From NCBI GenBank assembly GCA_964392965.1, contig CAYMSA010000023.1:1-24212 (forward strand): a stretch of DNA of 24,212 bases, in the 5' to 3' direction. Shown one piece after another: positions 7,002 to 15,669 of this stretch. Both the position numbers and the translations under genes were made by a program. Position 1 is the stretch's first letter; the number at the start of each line of letters is the position of its first letter. Below the pieces are notes generated by a model, which made no database searches, was not told where the DNA came from, and saw only the letters and a list, made by a program, of their open reading frames with translations. The stretch is from CAYMSA01 sp964392965. Its GTDB lineage: Bacteria; Actinomycetota; Coriobacteriia; Anaerosomatales; Anaerosomataceae.

Positions 7002-9407
7002 ATGGCGACGCGCGGTGTCCCGATGAGCCCCCGATGGCGGAAGATCATGCGCGACCTCACCTCGCACTGGTTCCGCACGGCGCTCGTCGTGCTCTCCATC
7101 GCCATCGGCATCTTCGCCGTTGGCGTGGTGCTCGGCGGGCGCGAGATCCTGCTCCGGGAGTTCGAGAAGGACTACGCGACCTCGGTGCCGATGAACGTCT
7201 CGTACCGGGTCCAGGACTTCGGTGACGACGTGGTGCGCGCCGCCGCGCGCGAGGACGGCGTGGGGGCGGTGCAGGCTCGCCGGGCTATGACACTCCGGTA
7301 CACGTGGGCCGGCTCCGACACGGACCGCACGCTCTCGGTGGTCGCGTTCGAGGACTTCAACGACATCCAGGTGGAAAAGGTCGTGCCCACCGACGGCGCT
7401 CCCTGGCCGCCCGCGGACGGGACGGTCCTGCTAGAATCGGCGACCGCGCAGGTCGGTGACTACCGCGTCGGCGACATCCTCGAGGTGGAGCGAGCGGACG
7501 GGGAGATCGCCGAGCTCCGGGTGGCGGGATTCGCGCACGACATCAACGCGGTACCCGCACAGTTCGTCGGGTATGAGACCGGGTACGTCTCGTTCGACAC
7601 CCTCGATGATCTCGGCGAACCCAGGCGGTACAACCAGCTGCTACTGGCGTTCGACGACCCCGACATCTCGTGGGAGAGCGCCTCGCGTCGCGCATCCGAG
7701 CTGCGCGACTCGCTCTTCGACCGCAAGGGGCTGCAGGTGTATTACACCTCGGTCCCCGAGCCGGGCAGTCATTTCCTCGGCGACATCTTCAAGTCCATCA
7801 CGCTGCTGCTGCTCGCGCTGGGCGTTCTGGCGCTCGGCCTGTCGGCGTTCCTGGTGGTGAACACCGTGTCGTCGCTCATGGCCCAGCAGGTGCGACAGGT
7901 GGGCATCATGAAGGCGGTGGGCGCGAGCGCGCGACAGCTCGAGGGCCTCTACCTTGTGGCCGTACTGCTCTATGGCGTCCTTGCGGTGGCGATCGGGCTC
8001 CCGGCCGCCTCGGCTGGCTCGCGCTTCCTCACCGACTTCGCGGCTGGCTTCCTCAACTTCCGGATCACCGACTACACGCTGCCGCCGTGGGTCGTCATCG
8101 TGGAGATGGCCGTGGGACTCGTCGTACCGATACTCGCGGCCGCCATCCCGGTTCGGCGTGGCGTGCGCATGAGCGTCGTGCGCGCCCTCAACAGCGCTGC
8201 GATGACGAGCGCCGGATTCGGCCACGGTCTCGTCGACCGTGCACTCGGCCTGGTCCGCGGACTGCCGCGCCCGGTGGCACTCTCGCTCCGCAACACGTTC
8301 CTCCGCAAGGGGCGCCTCGCGCTCACCCTCTCCACGCTCGTGCTCGCCTCGGCGGTGGTCATGGCTGTCTTCAGCTCCCAGGCGTCCATCCGTCAGACGA
8401 TCGCGGACCTGGAGTCCTGGTGGCGGTACGACGTGCAGATCGCGCTGGCGACGCCGGCGGGCGCGGATGCGATCGAGCGCGAACTCGCCGGGACGCCGGG
8501 GCTCGTGGCGATCGAGACGTGGTCCACGTACGGAGCGACCGTCGTGCGGCCCGACGGCACGAACAACGAGTCGTTCTCCATCGTGGGACTCGATCCCGAG
8601 ACGGACTTCATCGGCCCCACCGTCACCGCCGGTCGATGGCTCAGGCCCGGCGACGCCGACGCGATCGTCATCAACACCGATGCGGAGAACGAAGAGGCGT
8701 CGCTCCAGGTGGGAAGCCGGGTGACGCTGACGATTCTCGGTGTGGAGAAAGACTGGCGGGTCGTCGGGATCATCAAGGGGCAGATGAGCGGCCCCACCAT
8801 CTACTGTCCTGCCGACGCGCTCGACGCCGCCGTGGGTGACCTCGGTGCGAGCCGCGTGCTGCTGCGGGGCGAGTCCTCCGACGAGGAGTCCGAGCAGGCG
8901 CTTCTCACCGCCGCCGAGGAACGCCTCGCCGACGCGGGCTTCACGGTCGCAAACGCCCGCACGCGCGAGGGGCTCTCGGGCCAGCTCGGCGAACAGCTCG
9001 GTGTGCTGGTGGCGTTCCTGCTGCTCATGGCCGCGCTGCTGGCGGCTGTCGGCGTCATCGGCCTCACGGGTACGATGAGCATCAACGTGCTTGAGAGTAC
9101 GCGCGAGATCGGCGTCATGCGCGCCACGGGCGCCCAGCACCGCTCGATCTACCAGATCTTCGTGACCGAGGGCGTCACCATCGGCTTCATCGCGTGGCTC
9201 CTCGGCGCGGTGTTCGCGTACCCGCTCAGCCTGGTGCTCGTCAGGGGACTCGAGCAGTCGATGGGGTTGCCGCTCACCTACACGTTCTCGTGGCTCGGCG
9301 TTGGCGCGTGGCTGCTGCTCATGCTGCTCATCTCGGCCATGGCGAGCCTTGCGCCGGCCTTCCGCGCGTCGCAGGTGAGCGTGCGGGACGCCATCGCGTA
9401 CGAGTAG
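7002..9407 (+). CDS. FtsX-like ABC permease, two FtsX domains
   Basis: An about 801-residue permease partner of the preceding ATPase. It is an internal duplication: an N-terminal membrane segment (SHWFRTALVVLSIAIGIFAVGVVLGG) followed by a MacB-like extracytoplasmic domain and a three-helix FtsX domain (about 266-386, with VRQVGIMKAVGAS), then a second membrane segment (about 427-461), a second extracytoplasmic domain and a second FtsX domain (about 666-800, with TREIGVMRATGAQ). Such proteins act in lipoprotein, lipid or peptide extrusion and envelope remodelling; the cargo is not shown. The start is uncertain among GTG 6999, ATG 7002 and ATG 7023, and none has a strong ribosome site, so it probably relies on coupling to the ATPase stop at 6997. 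The open frame extends farther upstream only as a shadow of the ATPase gene. Confidence 0.92.
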   Translation: MATRGVPMSPRWRKIMRDLTSHWFRTALVVLSIAIGIFAVGVVLGGREILLREFEKDYATSVPMNVSYRVQDFGDDVVRAAAREDGVGAVQARRAMTLRYTWAGSDTDRTLSVVAFEDFNDIQVEKVVPTDGAPWPPADGTVLLESATAQVGDYRVGDILEVERADGEIAELRVAGFAHDINAVPAQFVGYETGYVSFDTLDDLGEPRRYNQLLLAFDDPDISWESASRRASELRDSLFDRKGLQVYYTSVPEPGSHFLGDIFKSITLLLLALGVLALGLSAFLVVNTVSSLMAQQVRQVGIMKAVGASARQLEGLYLVAVLLYGVLAVAIGLPAASAGSRFLTDFAAGFLNFRITDYTLPPWVVIVEMAVGLVVPILAAAIPVRRGVRMSVVRALNSAAMTSAGFGHGLVDRALGLVRGLPRPVALSLRNTFLRKGRLALTLSTLVLASAVVMAVFSSQASIRQTIADLESWWRYDVQIALATPAGADAIERELAGTPGLVAIETWSTYGATVVRPDGTNNESFSIVGLDPETDFIGPTVTAGRWLRPGDADAIVINTDAENEEASLQVGSRVTLTILGVEKDWRVVGIIKGQMSGPTIYCPADALDAAVGDLGASRVLLRGESSDEESEQALLTAAEERLADAGFTVANARTREGLSGQLGEQLGVLVAFLLLMAALLAAVGVIGLTGTMSINVLESTREIGVMRATGAQHRSIYQIFVTEGVTIGFIAWLLGAVFAYPLSLVLVRGLEQSMGLPLTYTFSWLGVGAWLLLMLLISAMASLAPAFRASQVSVRDAIAYE

Positions 9408-9439
9408 ACTGGGGCTGTCGGCCGAAGAGGGGTGAGGGT

Positions 9440-11341
9440 ATGGCGGGCACCGGACAGCACGGCAGCGGCTCGGGCGTGATGGGGTCGCTGCGCAAGGACC
9501 CCTCGGTCAAGCACATCAGGGTCGCGCCGGGCACGACACGTCGCGTCCTCGGCTTCCTGCGGCCGTACCGGGCGCTCGCCATCGGCTTCGTGGTGCTCGT
9601 GAGTCTCGAAGCGGCGATCGGCGTGGCGAACCCGCTCATCTACCGCGAGATCATCAACGAGGGCATCCTCGGACAGGACGCGGGGCTCGTCGTCGGATTC
9701 GCCGGACTCGTGGCCGGGCTTGCCGTCATCGACACCGGGCTGCTGCTCGTGCAGCGGTGGGTCTCGGCGCGCATGGGCGAGGGACTCATCTACGATCTGC
9801 GGACCAAGGTCTTCGAGCACGTCCAGCGCATGGGGCTCGCGTTCTTCGTGCGCACGCAGACGGGCGCGCTCGTGAGCCGCCTCAACAACGACGTCCAGGG
9901 TGCACAGGCGGCGCTCACGAGCGTGCTCTCGAACGTCGTGGGCAACCTCGTTCGGGTGACGCTCACGCTCGTCGCTATGTTCGCGCTCTCATGGCAGCTC
10001 ACGCTTGTGGCGCTCGTCATGCTCCCGCTCTTCGCATTGCCTGCCCGCTGGCTGGGGCAGCGCATCCAGGAGGCCACCCGCGAGGGGTACGACCTGAGCG
10101 CCGCGATGAACACCACGATGGTGGAGCGCTTCAGCGTGGGCGGGGCGCTGCTCGTGAAGCTCTTCGGCAGGTTCGCCGACGAGGACCGGGAGTTCGCCGA
10201 GAAGGCCGGCCGTGTTCGCGACATCTCGATCACGCGGACGCTGTACGCGCGGGTGTTCTACGTGGCGTTGACGCTCACAGCGGCGCTCGCGACGGCGCTC
10301 GTGTACGGCTGGGGCGGCGTGATGGCCATCGAAGGTGCACTCGACATCGGTACGCTCGTCGCGCTCACTGCCTACCTCGGCCGCCTCTACGGGCCGCTGA
10401 CGGCGCTCTCCAACATCCAGGTCGACATCATGACCACGCTCGTCTCGTTCGAACGGGTCTTCGAGGTGCTCGATCTGCCGCGGCTGGTGGACGAGAAGGC
10501 GGACGCGATGCCCATCCCGGGTGGACCCGCACGGCTGGAGTTCGACGGCGTGGGGTTCTCGTATCCGTCGAGCACCGAGGTGTCGCTCGCGTCGCTCCAG
10601 TCGGTCGCCCATGCCGAGGTTCTGGAGTCGCCGAGCGTGCTGTGCGACGTGAGTTTCGTCGCCGAGCCGGGTGAGCTCGTGGCGCTCGTCGGGCCATCGG
10701 GCTCCGGCAAGACGACGATGAGCTACCTCATCCCGCGCCTGTACGACGTGCGCGAAGGGGCGGTGCGCATCAACGGCGTCGACGTGCGCGACGCGACGCT
10801 CGCATCGCTACGCGACACGGTGGGGATGGTGACGCAGGATCCGCACATGTTCCACGACACCATCCGGGCGAACCTGCTCTACGCCAAGCCCGACGCCACC
10901 GCCCAGGAGCTGCGCGAGGCGCTCACGGGCGCCCAGATCCTCGAGCTCGTGGAGTCGCTGCCGGCCGGGCTCGACACCGTCGTCGGCGAGCGGGGCTACC
11001 GCCTGTCGGGCGGCGAGAAGCAGCGGCTCGCCATCGCGCGCCTGCTCCTCAAGGCGCCCGCGGTCGTCGTCCTCGACGAGGCCACCGCTCACCTCGACTC
11101 GGAGTCCGAGGCCGCCGTGCAACGCGCCCTCAAGACGGCGCTTGCCGGCCGGACGTCGATCGTCATCGCCCACCGGCTCTCCACCATCCGCGACGCCGAC
11201 CGGATCCTCGTGGTGAGCAGCGGCCGCGTCGTGGAGTCGGGTCGGCACGAGGAGCTCCTTGCGGCCGGGAGTCTCTACGCCGAGCTCTACCGCACGCAGT
11301 TCGCTCCGCCCGAGGCCGATGAGGTCGACGCCGCCGGGTGA
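9440..11341 (+). CDS. Half-size type I ABC exporter (MsbA-like TMD-NBD fusion)
   Basis: A 633-residue exporter with a six-helix type I transmembrane domain (about 40-350) fused to an ATPase domain. The ATPase has Walker A GPSGSGKTT (about 417), signature LSGGE (about 520), Walker B VVVLDEATAHLDS (about 540) and IAHRLSTI for the H-loop. The membrane domain carries the usual VQRMGLAFF and GALVSRLNND segments. An insertion of about 20 residues (STEVSLASLQSVAHAEVLES) lies between the A-loop tyrosine and the strand before Walker A; similar insertions occur in some related exporters. It should work as a homodimer or with a partner encoded elsewhere, exporting a hydrophobic compound. Start ATG at 9440 follows GAGGGGTGAGG and gives the expected length; the open frame upstream is a shadow of the permease gene. 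The gap from the permease is 32 bases, so one transcript is likely. Confidence 0.95.
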   Translation: MAGTGQHGSGSGVMGSLRKDPSVKHIRVAPGTTRRVLGFLRPYRALAIGFVVLVSLEAAIGVANPLIYREIINEGILGQDAGLVVGFAGLVAGLAVIDTGLLLVQRWVSARMGEGLIYDLRTKVFEHVQRMGLAFFVRTQTGALVSRLNNDVQGAQAALTSVLSNVVGNLVRVTLTLVAMFALSWQLTLVALVMLPLFALPARWLGQRIQEATREGYDLSAAMNTTMVERFSVGGALLVKLFGRFADEDREFAEKAGRVRDISITRTLYARVFYVALTLTAALATALVYGWGGVMAIEGALDIGTLVALTAYLGRLYGPLTALSNIQVDIMTTLVSFERVFEVLDLPRLVDEKADAMPIPGGPARLEFDGVGFSYPSSTEVSLASLQSVAHAEVLESPSVLCDVSFVAEPGELVALVGPSGSGKTTMSYLIPRLYDVREGAVRINGVDVRDATLASLRDTVGMVTQDPHMFHDTIRANLLYAKPDATAQELREALTGAQILELVESLPAGLDTVVGERGYRLSGGEKQRLAIARLLLKAPAVVVLDEATAHLDSESEAAVQRALKTALAGRTSIVIAHRLSTIRDADRILVVSSGRVVESGRHEELLAAGSLYAELYRTQFAPPEADEVDAAG

Positions 11342-11360
11342 GCCGACCTCTCGGCCCCGG

Positions 11361-11756
11361 CTACTCCTTCTCGGGTGCCTCGCCGTGCACCGAGCAGCTG
11401 ACCCGGCTGTGCTCCCAGTCGTAGGTGAATGTGCCGCCCGACGGGCACTCGGGAATCGTGGGCAGGACCTTCTCCTCCATGAGCTGGTCGAGCGACACGG
11501 GCAGTGACGCCGTCTTCGACTCGTAGAGGTGCATGCCCGCTTCGATCATCCGCTGGGTCGCGTAGCAGGCCTCGGCTTGCGCGCGTTCCGACTGCTGCTC
11601 CAGGTAGTCCGCCGCTTCGTCCTTGACCGCTCCGCCGGTGATGCCGCATCCGCCGAGGAGCGTCGCGAGTGAGAGCGCGAGTGAGAGAGCCAGCGCTGCG
11701 GCGATGGCCCGTCGGCTGGGGCGTCGCTCCGGACTTCGGGTGCGTGTCGTGTCCAC
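11361..11756 (-). CDS. Lipoprotein with pseudopilin-like C-terminal domain
   Basis: A 131-residue predicted lipoprotein. After a basic stretch (RSPERRPSRR) comes a hydrophobic signal ending in the lipobox LLGGC, so the mature protein should be lipid-anchored outside the membrane. The exported part has an alpha-helix (EACYATQRMIEAGMHLYESK) followed by LPVSLDQLMEEKVLPTIPECPSGGTFTYD and a CSVHG ending. This helix, SLDQL, then CPSGG/TY and CSxHG pattern resembles the globular head of type II pseudopilins and pilin-like actinobacterial proteins, here on a lipid anchor instead of a prepilin leader. The GTG at 11756 is preferred over an upstream ATG because AAGGGAG sits five bases before it. It converges on the ABC exporter (19 bases between stops) and diverges from the FAD-enzyme gene. 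No pilus assembly genes are nearby. Confidence 0.8.
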   Translation of the reverse strand: MDTTRTRSPERRPSRRAIAAALALSLALSLATLLGGCGITGGAVKDEAADYLEQQSERAQAEACYATQRMIEAGMHLYESKTASLPVSLDQLMEEKVLPTIPECPSGGTFTYDWEHSRVSCSVHGEAPEKE

Positions 11757-11815
11757 GGGTACTCCCTTCTCTTTGCGGGGATTGTAGCCCACCCCGGCTG
11801 TGTTACCGTATGCGC

Positions 11816-13762
11816 ATGGCAGAGAAGCGCAGTGTCGTCGTGGTGGGGGCGGGGATCAGCGGCTTGACGGCCGCTGCGTTGCTTGCCGCCCGTGGCCTCG
11901 AGGTCACGGTCGTGGAAGGCAGTGACCGTCCGGGCGGCTCCGGCTCGGCGTTCCGGCGTAACGGCGTCACGCACGATGTGGGCGCGGCCATGCTTTTCGG
12001 CTTTGGCGAGCGCGGTTTCAACCCGCACCGCTGGCTCATGGAGGAGCTCGGCGAGCCGCTCGAGATCTACCGCCACGAAGCCCTCTATCGCCTTCACTAC
12101 GGTGACGATGCCGTGGTGTTCTGGCCGGACATCGACCGGTTCGTGGACGAGCTCTCGGCAATCTTCCCCCAGGCGCGTGATGAGCTTCACAGCTTCTACG
12201 GCGCCATCTCCGAGATCTACGACAACGTGATCGCGAAGGTGCCCGTCTTCGAGGCGCCCACCGAAGTGCCCGCCGAGGAGTCACGCAGGCGCTTCATGGA
12301 GGCCCCCGGGCTGCAGCTGCGTGCGGTGAGGCTCATGTTCCGCAGCGCCGAGTCGCTCATGCGCCCGTATGTGCGCGACCCGCAGGTGCGCGGCTTCTTC
12401 AACAAGCTCACATCCACATACTCGTACACCACGCTCGCCGAGACGCCCGCCATCATGGCCGCCACGATGTTCGTGGACAACCACGTCGGCGGCGCCTCGT
12501 ACCCCGCGTCTTCGGCGATGGCGTTCGTGTCGCGCCTCGAGAAAGTCATCGAGGAGCGTGGCGGACGCATGCACTACCGCGACCGGATGGTGGCGCTCGC
12601 CCCACCCTCGGCTCCAGGACGCGGACCGGTCGTGCGCCTTGCCTCCGGGGAGCGGTTGGACGCCGATGCGGTGCTCTTCGCGGGGGCCGTGAAGCAGCTG
12701 GCGAGCGGGCTCGACGCGGCGGACCTCCTTCCGCGCCGCTGGAAGAGCCGCATCGCTCGCATGGAGGACTCCTGGCCGAGCTTCGTCGTGTACGGCACCG
12801 TCAAGCGCTCGGCGATCCCCGTCGGCACCCTGCCGGTCGAGATGTTCATCGACAACACCGACGCGATCGACGAAGCGGACGTGACGCTCTACCTGCCCGG
12901 CCTCGAAGACCCCACCCTCGCGCCTGCCGACGAGACGCCGTTCCTGCTCATCGGCCCGAGCCTGCGCGAATGGCCGAGGCCGTGGGAAGCCGGATACCAG
13001 ACACCCGGATACGAGGCGGCCAAGCATGCCGAGGCCGATCGCATGCTCTCGCTTGTCGAGCGACGCATGCCGGGGTTCATCGCCTCGATGCGCACGCGTA
13101 TCGAGGGCAGTCCTTCGACCATCGAACGCTATCTCCAGAAGCCGAAGGGCTCAGTAGCGGGCCCCAAGCAGCGCATGGGCCAGCAGCTCATGCGTCGGCC
13201 CAAGGCGCGCACGCCGCTCGCGGGCCTCTACCTCGCCGGCGAGGGCACCGTCATGGGCACCGGGACGCCTGCGGTGACCGTCTCGGGCATCTCAGCGGCC
13301 AATGCCATCCTGCGGGATTTCGGGTTGGAGGCGTACACGTCCGGTATCAGGGAGGGTGGCGCCGTGCGGGTGATCCCGCCGATGCAACCCGGCAACCTGC
13401 CCCCGGACGATCTGGCCCGTCTGGCGCGCGACTGCCAGTGGTGCGAGAGCGCGCCCTGCGCGGCAGAATGTCCGGCCCGCTATGACATCCCCGGCATCAT
13501 GCGACGCCTTGAGGTCGGCAATCGCACCGGTGCACGTCGGGCTGTCGGGGCGGGGGAGGTCGGCGTGGCGGAAGCGGCTTCGGGTGCGCCTGACGGTGGC
13601 ACCCCGCGACTCGTGCTCGCGTGCGATGAGTGCGTGGCGGCGCACGCCAGGGTCTCACCGGGAGGGCTGCCGCCCTGCGAGGCGGTCTGCACGCGAGCAG
13701 TCTTCACGGATGCGCCCGTGGCCATCGTCGATGTCATGCGGGTTCTCGCGGCCGATGGCTGA
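11816..13762 (+). CDS. CrtI/retinol-saturase-like FAD oxidoreductase with C-terminal Fe-S domain
   Basis: A 648-residue protein in two parts. Residues 1 to about 505 form a flavin enzyme of the carotenoid desaturase/retinol saturase type: dinucleotide fold VVVVGAGISGLTAAALLAARG (GAGISG at 11-16), then VVEGSDRPGG, and the C-terminal FAD-contact motif YLAGEGTVMGTGTPAVTVSG. The last 110 residues carry eight cysteines in two sets, C540-x2-C543-x4-C548-x3-C552 followed by DIPGIMRRLE, and C603-x2-C606-x14-C621-x3-C625. This matches the two-cluster [4Fe-4S] domain found at the N-terminus of GltD and dihydropyrimidine dehydrogenase, here at the other end. It could feed electrons to a flavin that reduces or desaturates an isoprenoid. 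The start could also be the ATG at 11810; neither has a clear ribosome site, so a leaderless message is possible. It heads a four-gene unit. Confidence 0.88.
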   Translation: MAEKRSVVVVGAGISGLTAAALLAARGLEVTVVEGSDRPGGSGSAFRRNGVTHDVGAAMLFGFGERGFNPHRWLMEELGEPLEIYRHEALYRLHYGDDAVVFWPDIDRFVDELSAIFPQARDELHSFYGAISEIYDNVIAKVPVFEAPTEVPAEESRRRFMEAPGLQLRAVRLMFRSAESLMRPYVRDPQVRGFFNKLTSTYSYTTLAETPAIMAATMFVDNHVGGASYPASSAMAFVSRLEKVIEERGGRMHYRDRMVALAPPSAPGRGPVVRLASGERLDADAVLFAGAVKQLASGLDAADLLPRRWKSRIARMEDSWPSFVVYGTVKRSAIPVGTLPVEMFIDNTDAIDEADVTLYLPGLEDPTLAPADETPFLLIGPSLREWPRPWEAGYQTPGYEAAKHAEADRMLSLVERRMPGFIASMRTRIEGSPSTIERYLQKPKGSVAGPKQRMGQQLMRRPKARTPLAGLYLAGEGTVMGTGTPAVTVSGISAANAILRDFGLEAYTSGIREGGAVRVIPPMQPGNLPPDDLARLARDCQWCESAPCAAECPARYDIPGIMRRLEVGNRTGARRAVGAGEVGVAEAASGAPDGGTPRLVLACDECVAAHARVSPGGLPPCEAVCTRAVFTDAPVAIVDVMRVLAADG

Positions 13763-13802
13763 TCGCGGGAGGTACCCACTCCTCCGGCACGGGGGCTGAC
13801 CC

Positions 13803-14423
13803 ATGCGTCCGGCGGTAGAGTTCATCTTCGTGGCGATTGCGGCCTTCCTGTGCGGCTCGATTCCGTTCTCGGTTTGGCTCGGCAGGCTGTTCACGCGCAA
13901 GGACGCGCGCGACTACGGTGACGGCAACCCGGGCGCCATCAACGTCTTCCGCAGTGGCAGTGCCGTGCTCGGAGTGGTCGTGCTGTTGCTGGACGTCACC
14001 AAGGGCGTGCTACCCGTGGCCTTCGCGGTCGACCCGGGCGGGTTCTCGGGCTGGCAGCTCGCGGTCATCGCGATCCTGCCGGTGGCGGGCCACGCGTTCT
14101 CGCCGTTCCTGCGGTTCCGGGGCGGCAAGGCGATCGCCGTGACACTCGGTGCCTGGATCGGGCTGATGGCCTGGGAGGTCGTCTTCATCGGCGTCACCGT
14201 CGTGACGGTCGCTCGCTTCGTTGTGCGTCACGACGCTCGCGCCGTCGTGCTGGCGCTCATCGCGATGGCCATCGGCATCGCCGTCTTCACTCCCGACGTG
14301 TGGCTCGGCGTCGTCCTCGCCGGGCAGTTCGCGATCATCGTGTGGAAGCACCGGGCCGCCTTCAGCGAGCCGCCGAGGCCGCGCCGCACGCAGCAGCGCC
14401 CCGCCACTCCCGGGACGGGGTGA
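13803..14423 (+). CDS. plsY: PlsY-family acyl-phosphate:glycerol-3-phosphate acyltransferase
   Basis: A 206-residue polytopic membrane protein of the PlsY family, which transfers an acyl group from acyl phosphate to glycerol-3-phosphate to make lysophosphatidate. The three family motifs are present: GSIPFSVWLGR near the N-terminus, DGNPGAINVFRSGS with LDVTKG, and GHAFSPFLRFRGGKA. Length is as expected. It follows the FAD enzyme by 40 bases and its TGA is six bases from the ATG of the glycosyltransferase, whose ribosome site (GGGGTGAG) overlaps that stop, so the two are coupled. Its place among lipid- or isoprenoid-modifying genes raises the possibility that it is a second, specialised copy acting on another acceptor, which needs the rest of the genome to judge. 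Confidence 0.93.
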   Translation: MRPAVEFIFVAIAAFLCGSIPFSVWLGRLFTRKDARDYGDGNPGAINVFRSGSAVLGVVVLLLDVTKGVLPVAFAVDPGGFSGWQLAVIAILPVAGHAFSPFLRFRGGKAIAVTLGAWIGLMAWEVVFIGVTVVTVARFVVRHDARAVVLALIAMAIGIAVFTPDVWLGVVLAGQFAIIVWKHRAAFSEPPRPRRTQQRPATPGTG

Positions 14424-14429
14424 GCGCCG

Positions 14430-15605
14430 ATGGCTGACGGGCTGCTCCAGTACTTCACGGACGACGCCATCCGCGGCTACATCGCGTTCCAGGTCATCGT
14501 GCTGTTGATCGTCGCGAGCAACGCCTGGCTGTGGCGCCGCATGCGCCGGCACCCCGCGCCCGACGCGCCGCCGACGGTCTCCGTGCTCGTGCCGTGCCGC
14601 AACGAGGAGGCCAACGCCGCCGCGTGTCTGCGCTCCATCCTCGCGCAGGAGTACCTGTCGCTCGAGGTGATCGCTCTCGACGACCACTCGCAGGACGGCA
14701 CCCTTGCGATTCTCGAAGCCGAGCGGGACCGCGATTCCCGGCTGCGCATCGTACACGGAGACGAGCTGCCCGAGGGCTGGACCGGCAAGAACTGGGCCTG
14801 CCACCAGCTCTCGCAAGCGGCCACCGGCGAGGTGCTCTTCTTCGTCGACGCCGACGTCGTGCTCCAGCCGCACGCTACGATGGCGCTCGTCGGGGCGATG
14901 CATGCCGAGCGGGCCGGCCTCCTCTCGGGCGTGCCGAAGCAGGATGTGCGCACCGTGGGCGAGCAACTGCTCGTCCCGGTCTTCGGCTGGTCGCTCCTGT
15001 CGTTCATGCCGCTCGTGATCGGCCTCATCTCGCCGAAGGCGGGCATGCCCGCTGCACTCGGCCAGCTCATGCTCTTCACCCGCGACGCCTACGAGGCAAT
15101 CGGCGGCCACGCGGGGGTGCGCACGGGGCTCGTCGACGATCTCGACCTCGCCCGTGCGGCCCGCACGGCGGGAGTGGCCTCGCGTCTCGCAGACGCCACG
15201 GCGCTCGCCACGTGCCGCATGTACCGCAGCGGTGCCGAGGCGTACCGCGGTTTCCGAAAGAACCTCTTCCCCGCGTTCGGATCCGCGCTACTGACGTACC
15301 TCTTCGTGTGGATCTGGATCGCCTTCTTCTATCTCGAGCCGCTTGTGGTTCTCGGGCTCGGCCTCACGGGACTCATCTCGGCCTCGCCATCGCCAGCGCT
15401 CATCGCCGCCACGGTCGGTCTGGCGCTCGCGCAGTGGCTCCTCGTGTACTGGCGGCTGCGGTTGCCGATGTGGCCGGCGGTGTTTTACCCGGTCACCGTT
15501 CTGGCGTTCGAGGTGCTCGTCGTCGGCTCACTTATAGACGGGCTCCGGCGGCGGACGACGTGGAAGGGGCGCTCGGTGGAGGGCCCTCCGGTACGATTGG
15601 TGTAG
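14430..15605 (+). CDS. GT2 glycosyltransferase, membrane-anchored, CrtQ-like
   Basis: A 391-residue family 2 glycosyltransferase. An N-terminal membrane helix (about 17-36) precedes the GT-A domain: VSVLVPCRNEEANAAACLRS (50-69), DDHSQDG (84-90), LPEGWTGKNWACHQL (113-127), the metal-binding DAD of FFVDADVV (138-144) and the acceptor-side VDDLDLA (235-241). Two to three further membrane helices lie in the C-terminal third. GWxGKNWA together with this topology is typical of enzymes glycosylating membrane lipids, including the staphyloxanthin-pathway CrtQ and related carotenoid glycosyltransferases, although the same signature occurs in other lipid glycosyltransferases. The catalytic site should face the cytoplasm with a lipid acceptor. 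Start ATG at 14430 is coupled to the PlsY stop. Acceptor and sugar donor are not determined. Confidence 0.9.
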   Translation: MADGLLQYFTDDAIRGYIAFQVIVLLIVASNAWLWRRMRRHPAPDAPPTVSVLVPCRNEEANAAACLRSILAQEYLSLEVIALDDHSQDGTLAILEAERDRDSRLRIVHGDELPEGWTGKNWACHQLSQAATGEVLFFVDADVVLQPHATMALVGAMHAERAGLLSGVPKQDVRTVGEQLLVPVFGWSLLSFMPLVIGLISPKAGMPAALGQLMLFTRDAYEAIGGHAGVRTGLVDDLDLARAARTAGVASRLADATALATCRMYRSGAEAYRGFRKNLFPAFGSALLTYLFVWIWIAFFYLEPLVVLGLGLTGLISASPSPALIAATVGLALAQWLLVYWRLRLPMWPAVFYPVTVLAFEVLVVGSLIDGLRRRTTWKGRSVEGPPVRLV

Positions 15606-15669
15606 GAGAGCGGGGCCCGACGCGAGCAGCCGGAGCCCCATCCCGTGGCGTACGAGCGAGGAGACGCGG

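Noticed and set aside
7641..9140. A 499-codon minus-strand open frame
   Set aside because: Antisense to the FtsX-like permease; product rich in Arg, His and Glu, typical of a shadow frame.
11342..11355. Small inverted repeat GCCGA-CCTC-TCGGC between the exporter and the lipoprotein gene
   Set aside because: A 5-bp stem without a U-tract is too weak to call a terminator.
14430..15605. Naming the glycosyltransferase crtQ and the cluster staphyloxanthin-like
   Set aside because: The signature is shared by other lipid glycosyltransferases and no carotenoid synthase is in the window.
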